DNA of 26,348 bases, from assembly GCA_015039365.1 (NCBI GenBank), contig WION01000641.1, forward strand, positions 1 to 26,348. Direction: 5' to 3'. The notes under the pieces are model-generated. The model saw nothing but the letters and a program-made list of their open reading frames with translations. It was not told where the DNA came from and searched no databases. Shown here piece by piece: positions 11,502 through 20,135 of the stretch. This stretch comes from Amanita rubescens (taxonomy: Eukaryota; Basidiomycota; Agaricomycetes; Agaricales; Amanitaceae). The translations under genes were made by a program, and so were the position numbers. Each line of letters begins with the position of its first letter. The stretch's first letter is position 1.

Positions 11502-12286
11502 CTAGAGTGGAGTTGGCTGGGCGCAGAACGGGTTTGGTTGGGAAGAAGCGACAAACTTCATATTGACTTGGTGTTCGTCAGTCGGCAGTTCATCTATCAC
11601 CTGAACAATTGGGGTAATGATGTGCTTAACATCTTCGCAATGATGGATTGAATCGAGGACGATGATAACGGGGGTGGAGGTGAGGTCCTGAGAGAACTTG
11701 CGAAGCGGCGAGATGAGTAGTTTTTGGAATTGGTTATGCACAGTTTGCTCGGGAATATTAGGTTCCATGTAGAAAGCTCCCAGAATTTCTGTTTTGAGCT
11801 TCCGAGGACAGCTGCGCGACGCGCAAATTTGATAAGCGATGGTCGGGACAAGTCGTCTGTAGTCGGCAGGCCAGACACCTGACGGGCCACGACGACGAAA
11901 GAAGAAGCTAGCGAGGAGGATGCCTGGCTGCGAACAGTGATTTACTATATGTTCCTCTAAGCTTGAACATACGAGGCACCGATGCTGTGAATGAAGTAGA
12001 GTTTCTCACTGCGCTCGTCTGAGCGCGGAGATAGCAGCTTAGGGAGCAGACCGGAGTCAATGTTGATATCTGGATACGACGCACGGTCAATTGATGCATG
12101 GGTAACTCTTGGTGCAGTGGCGTCTTTCAGCCTCTCCAGAACTGTTGGAATAAGTGTTGAGTTCCTGGCCCTTAACCATGGGATTACGTTAAACTAACCG
12201 TCGTCGATTGACTGCTCCTCACCAGATTGGCTGATGAAATAGCTACCATTTATGATGAAGTTTTGAGAACCTTCGAACATCGACAT
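11502..12286 (-). pseudogene. NACHT-domain NLR-like gene remnant
   Basis: The apparent start (ATG at 12286 or 12280, MFEGSQNFIINGSYF) resembles the N-terminus common in basidiomycete NLR proteins. A linker frame (TVLERLKDATAPRVTHASID) ends at a stop at 11957-11959. A second frame then reads ILLASFFFRR, RRLVPTIAYQICAS, a Gln-Phe-rich helix (HNQFQKLLISPL) and PVIIVLDSIHHCED, the Walker B-like part of NACHT, followed by VNMKFVASSQPN, before stopping at 11502. The P-loop (GxxGxGKS/T) expected between the two frames is reduced to HSIGASYVQ at the frameshift, and no repeat domain follows. It is therefore a broken, shortened NLR. An intact gene would be an intracellular recognition or cell-death NTPase. 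Confidence 0.72.
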
Positions 12287-12530
12287 CTTAATGTTTTGCA
12301 CGGAGAGACGCACGGATCGAAGTCTGGTTGAGACGAGATTCGCCAGCACGTCATCGATATATATATCAAACGTGTATTCAACGAGGGAACATTATATGGA
12401 TATCATGATCCCCGCAACCTGAAAGGTGGAGGGTTTTAGCCTCAAGTGGCTAGCAAACCGCTGTGGTCAAAGAAAAGTTGATATAAACGCATCAGATCTA
12501 TGCTACAAACACCTATATCGTACATGCAAC

Positions 12531-13413
12531 TCAGCTATTAAAAACACGGGAGTACTGCGAGTCGTGCCGCGCAGCTGTCACTTCGCCCAGGGGCCATGTA
12601 TTCGCTGGGCCATCCATCACCACATTAAAATTTACATCGTCCTCATCTAGAAGGCCAGTGCGGAAGCGGGCGCAACGAGTGGCCTCTGCTGCCACCAAAG
12701 GTCGCACAACGTGCAGCAGAAGCTGCTGAGAGCGATACGGTCCAATATCACCTAACCGGACAGAGGCCGACAGTAATCCCCGTGCATGCAAGAATAGATG
12801 GAGATATTGTGCACGTTCTGTAACTTCATCGGCATAGCACAAATAACAGGGTTGAAGAGCGATGCGAACCTAATGAAAGACCCAGGGCTCCTGTGAGAAT
12901 ACCCCAGCAAACTGGTAGGTGACCCGGCGTCTCTTCCCGTCGGACGAGGAGTTTGAACTCGCCTACGAGACTGGAAAGGAGGGAAGATTGTTGGTTGGGA
13001 GGGGAACCGTCTTTGAAGGTATCGGCATGGATCGGCGGTTTGGATAAACCCTTTGAGAAGAGGGTCAGAAGAGCGACACCCTGAGTTGTAGATGCACGAC
13101 GGGCAACGTGGTTCAGATTTGACGCCTCATATAGCTGATCGAGAGCAAGCAGACTGGTGAGTGTGGTATGAGAGTCCTTTGCTGCAGAAATAATACGATG
13201 GGCATCGGTCACGAAGGGAAGAGCGCTGCGAGCGTAGGTTGGGATGCTTTGACGGATAAAGGAGACAAGGGCATGTTCTGATGAAGGAAAGAGGGAAGAG
13301 AAGCCATGCTTGAAGTAAGATTCGAGACCGCTTGAGGCGACAAAAGAGCCAGTTGGAAGATTACTGTCGGATAAGACGAGCAAAATGAAAGTTTCGTCGT
13401 CGTCGTCGTTCAT
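12531..13413 (-). CDS. ureF: urease accessory protein UreF
   Basis: Exons are 13413-12870 and 12817-12531, and the 52-nt intron (12869-12818, donor GTTCGC, acceptor ACAG) restores the family sequence GLSLERAQYLHLFLHAR. The product is 276 residues. ATG 13413 is chosen because the frame upstream has only a GTG. Family hallmarks are LLVLSDSNLPTGSF near the N-terminus, SSGLESYF, and the C-terminal DGPANTWPLGE. UreF works with UreD/UreH and UreG to load nickel into apo-urease and to gate UreG GTP hydrolysis, in the cytosol. It diverges from the AFG1 gene with only 47 bp between the two ATGs. Confidence 0.95.
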
Positions 13414-13460
13414 CGTGCCGCGTCTGCCGAATACCCGGTTATCCGCTACTCCCACCTTCC
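13414..13460. promoter_or_regulatory. 47-bp divergent intergenic region, ureF / AFG1
   Basis: It lies between the two start codons, is GC-rich and has no TATA box. Core promoter elements must overlap the opposite gene's 5' end, so the two transcripts probably overlap. Confidence 0.5.
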
Positions 13461-15324
13461 ATGCGAGCCGCTCGAACCATCCTCTCTGCCTGCGCGCAGT
13501 ACAGGACTCGGCGGCTGCTCATTCAATGGGCCCAACGAGCTCCGGTTTCAACCCGCTCATCGCAGGGGAGAGCTCTCAACTCTTCACTGGCAGTAGACTC
13601 ATACCCCCCTGAGCACCCAACCGCATCCCCGGAAGCGAATATCCAGCCAATCAAAGACCCATTACCATCTATTACACCTATAGAACAATACCACAAACTA
13701 TTAGAATCGGGCATTCTGCATGGAGACGGCCACCAAACTAGAATCATACGGAAACTGCAGGATCTACATGACAAACTGTTACACTACACTCCTCCGCCAA
13801 TATTTTCTCCGGCTCCCCTGACTTCATTCGTAAGTCGGACGAACATCCCGTGGATCCATCCCTCATGTTTCTCCAGTTTACAAGGCTCCTATCCCGTGAG
13901 CCGGCCGCACCGACGGCACCGCCTCCCTCGGTCCCCAAAGGTCTCTACCTATATGGTGACGTAGGGACAGGTAAGACGATGCTTATGGACATCTTCTACC
14001 AAGCGCTTCCTGCCACGATCACGCGGAAACGTCGTGTCCACTTCCATGCCTTTATGATCGACGTACACAAGCGGCTGCATGCTGCCAAGCTCGCCATGGG
14101 CCATCGCGGCGGCGACCCAATAGTTCCGGTAGCGAGAGACCTTGCCCAGGATGCCAGCGTATTATGCTTTGACGAGTTTCAGGTATGCAACCCCAAGTGC
14201 TTGACGAGTTCGTGACTAATCGACGACGTAATAGGTGACTGATATTGCAGACGCCATGATTCTTCGAAGGCTTCTGGAATCGTTGCTCAACTATGGCGTT
14301 GTATGCGTCATAACATCCAAGTAATGTCCTATTTCAAGCACAAGATCGGGTTCTTCTAACACTTCTCGTACGCAGCCGGCATCCAGACGAGCTTTACAAG
14401 AACGGTATCCAGCGATCCAGTTTCATTCCTGCGATCGAGCTCCTCAAATCTCAATTTGACGTAACAGACTTGAATTCTGGAACAGGTAACAATGCTTACT
14501 TCTTTCTCCTTGTCCACTTGACCATCTAGCATCCAGATTACCGTCGAATCCCGCGTGCACTTTCCCAAGTCTATTTCCATCCGCTGACCCCTGAAAACGA
14601 CTCGGAAATACACAAGATCTTTCAAGCACTTGCGCAAAACGATCCAAATGATCCGCCAGTTAAGAACCGCGAACTCAAGATCTGGGGGCGCAGTTTGGCG
14701 GTTCCTGAGAGCACGAGCAAAGTCGCTAAATTCCGTTTCCACGATCTCTGCGCCCAGCCCTTGAGCGCTGCGGATTATTTAGAAGTGACAAATACATTTG
14801 AAACCGTATTCGTGCTTGACGTGCCCAAGATGGGACTTGACAGCAAAGACATGGTATGCCCTTTGAGCATTCTTCTAAAAACATCCGCAGCAGATCTAAC
14901 CCCTTTGTTTATAATAGGCACGCCGGTTCATTACTTTCATTGATGGTGAGATACACTTTAAATATCGCATACCTCTCTGACTTCGTATGTTATAACAGCA
15001 TGCTATGAGAGCAAAACAAAGCTATTTGTGACGTCTGAAGTCCCTGTCTATCAAGTATTCTCAGACAGTAGTGTATCCTCCGCAGGCGAAGGAAACTCAG
15101 GCATATCTGATCATATGAGAAGCGTCATGGATGACCTAGTATGTATTCTACCCTGCATAGTCACCAAGGTGACTTATCCCCATTTCTAGGGCCTCTCCAC
15201 GGACATTGTTGGACGCAGCTCCATGTTCTCAGGTGAAGAGGAGATATTCGCTTTCGCACGTGCTTGCTCGCGACTAGTTCAAATGGGCAGCAAGGAATGG
15301 GCGGAGACCGCCGGGCAGAAGTGA
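13461..15324 (+). CDS. AFG1: AFG1/LACE1-type mitochondrial ATPase
   Basis: Eight exons: 13461-13829, 13877-14182, 14235-14320, 14376-14485, 14537-14853, 14918-14945, 14999-15138, 15190-15324. All introns are GT-AG, 47-64 nt, several with a CTAAY-type branch. The product is 496 residues. The N-terminus (MRAARTILSACAQYRTRRLL) is Arg-rich without acids, like a mitochondrial presequence. Walker A GDVGTGKT is at residues 150-157 and Walker B VLCFDEFQ at 218-225. The joins restore family motifs VTDIADAMILRRL, ITSNRHPDELYKNG, ARRFITFIDA and SMFSGEEEIFAFARACSRL. Yeast Afg1 and human AFG1L act in quality control of mitochondrially encoded inner-membrane proteins. Confidence 0.95.
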
Positions 15325-15696
15325 CGAATCGCGATGCTCTGATCTGTTAGGGATCTATTAGCACCTATCGTGACCATTCTATGAATAATATATCTACCGG
15401 CATAATACATATTTATCCGCACAATAAGAGTTATCAGATATAACCTTGAGTTTACCGCTAATTTTGGAAATCGGTGCATCTGACCGTTTCACGGAAACAA
15501 CAGTTCGTCCGAGTGCATGAACCTATCACATTACGCGACGTGGCACACAAGACTGGTTCGCAGAGAATGGACAAGACGAGTTGACATCTGCCGCAATTCG
15601 ATCTGTTACATGCATGTTGGTACAATAATGAATATAGTCTTTCTACAATCGCCGCTCATCTCCGGATCGACAATAGAGCATTGCCTCAAACATCAC
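15325..15696. other. intergenic between convergent AFG1 and Rtc3-like copy 1
   Basis: The two genes converge here. The stretch is AT-rich (AATAATATAT near 15385) and presumably holds both polyadenylation regions. No gene is visible. Confidence 0.5.
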
Positions 15697-16321
15697 CTAT
15701 CCTATCATATTACCCTTCCCTTTGTTGTCAATCGACGCGGCGCTACCCCTCGACATATTCGTCGCATTAGGGCCGGAGCGAATTGCATCGCCGGATTGCT
15801 CCTTTCCCTTTCGGAGGACGGCAGTGATGACATCGACATCTTTGTGCGTGCCAAAGTCGTTATCCAGCTGCTGATTCGAAGCCTTGCCCAAGATTCCTTG
15901 CGATCCTTGACCAGAGTGGAACACATCAAACGCTGTAGAGAATCACATCAACAATCAGATCCGGTCTTGATTGAGCTCTATCTCACCATCCACGACATCG
16001 GCAAGAGGGATCGTCCTGTATCAACGGTAACAATTGAATTAGCGAGAGCCAACCGAAAAGATCCCGCATATTACGTGTCTATACAACAAGTTCAACGTTC
16101 ACGATCAGTCGCATCTCCGATGAAACGACAGAATCATAATTACCTCCATCTTTCCACTTTCTATACTATCAAGATGGTGTTCGCGTTATCATTGATGAGT
16201 TTAAGTCGGTCTGCGGAGGAGATGATAGACTTTTTACCTCTGTCGGGTTGACGATGACGATGTATTCGTCGGTTTTATCGTGATCAGGTTTATAAACAAC
16301 TCTGCAAATGCTTTTGACCAT
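15697..16321 (-). CDS. Rtc3-like SBDS-domain protein, intact array copy 1
   Basis: Five exons: 16321-16238, 16165-16144 (22 nt), 16078-16075 (4 nt), 16015-15987, 15932-15697. The product is 124 residues. The 4-nt exon ACAC is needed to keep frame, and it produces KWKDGDTTIPLADVVD, which continues into FDVFHSGQGSQGILGKASNQQLDNDFGTHKDVD. That text matches the fungal Rtc3/YHR087W family (SBDS N-terminal fold, about 110 residues in yeast). Yeast Rtc3 is a small stress-responsive protein linked to RNA metabolism, with its exact role unsettled. This is the only one of five tandem copies with no defect. Its upstream region has a TATA box and bZIP-type sites. A 17-nt version of exon 2 without the micro-exon also keeps frame but destroys the conserved YRKWK-G motif. 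Confidence 0.88.
16075..16078 (-). other. 4-nt micro-exon (ACAC) of Rtc3-like copy 1
   Basis: It reads TATAG|ACAC|GTAATA on the - strand, between introns of 65 nt (16143-16079) and 59 nt (16074-16016). Including it yields the codons for Asp-Thr-Thr before IPLADVVD. Equivalent tetranucleotides ACAA flanked by TAG occur in the other four copies (17004-17007, 17783-17786, near 18510, 19514-19517). Confidence 0.75.
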
Positions 16322-16379
16322 GGTGGAGAGTATTTGGAGCTAAAATGAGAAGGACAAGTAGCTTGATGGTCGAAAGGCG

Positions 16380-16431
16380 GCGTTTATAAACCTGCGTCGT
16401 ATGAGTCATGACGTCGTTCCGGCTGACGTCA
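16380..16431 (-). promoter_or_regulatory. promoter of Rtc3-like copy 1: TATA box and bZIP-type site cluster
   Basis: A TTTATAAA box at about 16383-16390 lies some 65 nt upstream of the ATG. Beyond it are TGAGTCA (16402-16408, AP-1/Gcn4 type), TGACGTCG (16409-16416) and a perfect CRE palindrome TGACGTCA (16424-16431). Such sites are bound by ATF/CREB- or Gcn4-type bZIP factors, which suggests stress or nutrient control. The function is inferred from sequence only. Confidence 0.5.
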
Positions 16432-16739
16432 CGCGACCTTCAATTGGGGTCAGATGGTTCGAACACGTAAACGTAAAACATGTAAAACAATGACGGCTGG
16501 CAAGACAAGTTGGCGCCGCAAGGACCCGGACACCTTTGTTCAAGCGCCGTGGCACAATGATACTAACCAGTGAGTCGATTCACAGTGAACGGAAACTTTC
16601 CGGTCAAGTTCATTTGCAGCAATCCAACGCGGTGGTCGTATTCACTATTTTTCAAGCTTCAGACTTCGAATAACGATCATACAATGATTAGGAATTAGCA
16701 GTGCTACAACACCCATGAATATATAATCACATCATCCCC

Positions 16740-17190
16740 ATCGTAGGGACGATATTCCTCCTCTTTCTCGAGAATGACTTTAACGGCGTCAGTTTCCTCG
16801 TGCGCGCCAAAGTCGTCATCTACCTTCTGATTCGAAACCTATTTGCCCCACTCGCGTCTTGATTCTTCAGCGTGCCTGTCGTTTCAGAATAACATCAACA
16901 GTATGCTCCCATCTAGTTGAACCCAATCTTACGCTGTGATATCAGCAAGAGGGATCGTCCTGCACGGGTAAATCAGTAGAAGCGGCCCGATCTGCATACC
17001 CACTTGTCTATCACGACCCCTGATCAATCGCATTTCCAGAAAACCGAACAGGCTAACATTACCTCCCGCTTTCCACTCTCCACACTATCTAGACGAGAAC
17101 CGCTTTATCATCAATGTCAATCCGCAGAGAAGATTAGCTTTTACCTTTTCTCGATGGAGGAGGATGTCATACTAATAATGATTGGAACGT
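16740..17190 (-). pseudogene. Rtc3-like array copy 2, decayed
   Basis: Exon 2 (17084-17063, reading CGEWKAG), the ACAA micro-exon (17007-17004) and exon 4 (16959-16933, TIPLADIT) are recognisable. Exon 1 has a nonsense change (GAG to TAG) before YDILLHREK and its N-terminus is degraded. The last intron's acceptor region reads CTGAA instead of CTGCAG, and exon 5 contains a TAG. A DDFGAHEE segment of the SBDS domain remains. Confidence 0.75.
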
Positions 17191-17426
17191 GGCGTCTATG
17201 GACCCTGTCTTGGCTTTGGCTTCGGGGTCACTCAGGCTTGACGTTGCCTGAGAACATACTCAGATGGCAGAACGAGTAACGAAGTCGGCACCGCAGGGGC
17301 ACTTTTGTTTAAGTGGCTCGTGGCATGATAATCGATTTACAGGAGCGAGTCCGGCCAAGTTATCATCTGCAGCAATTCAAATCGTTACATGCGGTAGCGG
17401 TATTCTCGCTCTACAATCACTATTGT

Positions 17427-18006
17427 TCAACACGGATATGATGCATCGACGTCAGCGACCACGAGACCAAGCCAAGTATCATCGTCACGGTCTTTGACAT
17501 ATTCCTCCCCTTTCTCAAGGATGATTTTGACGACTTCAACTTCCTCGTGCGTGCCAAAGTCATCGTCTAGATGCTGATTCGAAGCTTGTTTACCTCACTT
17601 GTGTATTGATTTTTTAGCGTGCCGGTCAATTCGAAACTCTGCGGAATAAAATCTAGGCATCAATAGTCGACTTCGATCTAGTTGAATCGTATCCTACCCT
17701 GAAAATGCACAATATCTGCTAGAGGGATTGTCCTGCATTGACAAGTTAGCGGGAGCGTCCCGAGAAAACCCAGCTTGTTCACTTGTCTATCACGATGACT
17801 GTCGATCAATCGCATCTCCGGAGAATGGAATGAGCTCACATACCACCTGCTTTCCACTTTCTATACTATCAAAATGGGCGTTATCATTGGTGTCGGTCCG
17901 CAGCGAAGATTAGCTTTTTTACCTTTGCCTGCTTGAGAAGGATGCTGTAGTACTCATCCCTTTTCTCTGGATCGGGTCTATAGACGACTCTACATGTGTT
18001 GCCCAT
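17427..18006 (-). pseudogene. Rtc3-like array copy 3, one nonsense codon
   Basis: Exons 18006-17923 (MGNTCRVVYRPDPEKRDEYY), 17865-17844 (YRKWKAG), 17786-17783 (ACAA), 17732-17698 (TIPLADIV) and 17638-17427. All borders are GT-AG and the frame is kept for 119 codons. A TGA at 17597-17595 replaces a Trp codon seen in copy 5, just before the ASNQHLDDDFGTHEE segment. It may be a recently lost gene. Confidence 0.78.
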
Positions 18007-18279
18007 GGTGCATTGGAGGGCACTCGAGGCTAGAATGAGTTGACAAGTGGCTTAATGGTTGAAGGGTGGCTTTTAATGAACTTCTTATTGGCCTTGCCAG
18101 TGAGTCACTTGACATCACCTTCGGAGAACGTACGTTGATAGCTTATCGAGAACACGTACCCAACATATATACGTGGCATTTACGCGGAGGGCAACAAATG
18201 AAACAAAAACAGGCTAGACGACGACGTCGACGATGTCATCCAAGTTGTTCAAGCGCTGGTTCTGTGACTGGAGATCCGG

Positions 18280-18737
18280 ACAAGCATTTACATATCGTCA
18301 GCAGCTATGTGTGCCAGAGTTTTTATCTAGCTGTTCATTTGAAGCCTATTGGCACCTGCGTCTTGGTTTTTTGGTATGCCAGTCGATTTCAATCTTTGTA
18401 GAATAAAATCTGGCTCCGGCTCCTAGTACTCATGATGTCAGCAACAAGGGTCGTCCTGTATCCACAAATCAACGAGAGCGGTCCGAGAGGATTCTGCATG
18501 GCCTATTTGTCTATCATGATGACTCCCGATCAATCACATTCTCCGCAGATACGAACAAGTTGATATTACCTCCTGCTTCCCATCTATTATACTATCAAGA
18601 TTGAATCGGCGTTACCATTATGTTGGCCCACATAGAAGATTGGCTTCTGTTTCCATTTCCTTGTCGACGAAGATGCAGTAGTACTCGCCGGTTTGCTCGG
18701 GATCAGGTCGATAGACAACTTTGAAAACATTGCCCAT
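18280..18737 (-). pseudogene. Rtc3-like array copy 4, splice sites lost
   Basis: Exon 1 starts at ATG 18737 (MGNVFKVVYRPDPEQTGEYY), but its donor reads GA instead of GT at 18653, so translation runs to a stop soon after. Exon 2 remains (YNRWEAG). The micro-exon ACAA is followed by AT rather than GT. The last exon has stops (RRRCQ*, THSC*). Confidence 0.75.
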
Positions 18738-18998
18738 ATGCATCGGGTGAAAATCAATTGATAAATGGCTTAATGGTAGAAAGGCGGCCTTTTTATGAGC
18801 CTCGTCCTTCCCGTGGATCATTTGACGTTGCCTGCAGGAACATACTCTGATAGCATAACGAGGACATGGAAAACGTAAAATATATATACGGCCCGGGGAT
18901 TCACAAGCGAGTGAAATGACAATAGCTCGCAAGACGAGTAGCCTTCAAGTCGGCACTACAAGTCTAAAAAACATCCTTGTTCAAGCGCCGTGGCACGA

Positions 18999-19740
18999 TC
19001 ATCGGTTTGGAGTGACTGGAGATCCAGGCAAGTTGTTATCTGCAACAATTCTTCCCGTTACATTCGGCGGATTCTTTTGCAATTCATCGACATCGTTCTT
19101 CGATCTCTCGAAATCTTCGTCCTTCACCCCTACGGGCCCTCCCCTCTCGGTGTCACTGGAATCGTCCGAGTCCAAGTCCACCCCTGAGGGCCCATCCCAC
19201 TCGTAGTCACTCAAATCGTCTTCGTCATCATATTCCTCCCCTTTCTCGATGACGATCTTGACAACGTCAACTCCCTCGTGCGTGCCAAAGTCTTTGTCCA
19301 GCTGCTGACTTGAAGCCTGTTCGCCCCAACGGCTTTTTGACTCTTTAGCGTGCCAGTCGATTACAAATTCTGCAGGATAAAATAAAGGCATCAATGATCA
19401 GCTGCGATCTAGTTGGATACTATCTTACGCTGGCGATCCACAATATCAGCAAGAGGGATCGTCCTGTATTAACAAATTAGCGAAGGCTGTCCAAGGAATG
19501 TCTCCATGTTTACTTGTCTATCGCAATGACTCATCAATCAACACATCTCAAACGAACGAATAAGTTAACGTTACCTCCTGCTATCTACATTCTATACTAT
19601 CAAGATGGGAATGGCGTTTCATTGATGACGGTCCGCAGAGAAGGTTGGCTTTTTACCTTTTTTTGCACGAGCAGGACGCTGTAGTATTCGCCTATTTTCT
19701 CGGGATCAGGTCTATAGATGACTCTGCAAACATTGCCCAT
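18999..19740 (-). pseudogene. Rtc3-like array copy 5, nonsense codon in micro-exon 2, acidic C-terminal extension
   Basis: Exons 19740-19657 (MGNVCRVIYRPDPEKIGEYY), 19596-19575, 19517-19514 (ACAA), 19463-19429 (TIPLADIVDRQ) and 19369-18999 keep one frame for 172 codons. The only break is a TAG at 19587-19585 in place of the Trp of YRKWKAG. The domain core is diverged (ASSQQLDKDFGTHEGVDVV). It is followed by a long Asp/Glu/Ser-rich tail that copy 1 lacks, containing two GP(S/V)GV units. A real coding role would need stop readthrough or other splicing. Confidence 0.7.
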
Positions 19741-20135
19741 GGTGGAGCGTACTTGAAGGTAAAAGGGGTTAGCGAGTGGCTTAGTGGTCGAAAGGCGGCG
19801 TTTATGAGTGCTTTGGGTCACTTGACATTCAATATTCAAAAGCCTGAGAACATACTTTGACAGCATATGAATATACAAGAAAACCCCAGTATTGTCGGAT
19901 TATTCGAGAATTCGAGAACTCGAGAACATGAAATATACTTTAAGGTATACGGCATTTATGTAATAAAGGCGGAGGACAATGGATGAACCAATAAAGGAGC
20001 TAGTCAGGTTCAAGTCGGAGCCGAGTCACCTTTTGTTCCAGTATACATAAATCATTTCACGGTGCTTCTGTCGCTAGTTTTCACATCCTTCGCACGGATA
20101 CAAGCGATGGGAAGCATGTACCCAAGTTGTGCTTC
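19741..20135. other. intergenic between MLH3 3' end and Rtc3-like copy 5
   Basis: No gene is seen. It holds the upstream region of copy 5, including the 8-bp repeats at 19903-19926, and the 3' flank of MLH3. Confidence 0.5.
19903..19926 (-). promoter_or_regulatory. heat-shock-element-like 8-bp tandem repeat
   Basis: TTCGAGAA, TTCGAGAA and CTCGAGAA stand in direct tandem. The first two contain TTCnnGAA, the paired half-sites bound by heat-shock factor. The block is about 165 nt upstream of the ATG of copy 5. Binding is inferred. Confidence 0.4.

Noticed and set aside
15517..16251. 244-codon open frame on the + strand
   Set aside because: It is antisense to the intact Rtc3-like gene, crosses all its exon borders and has no recognisable protein features.
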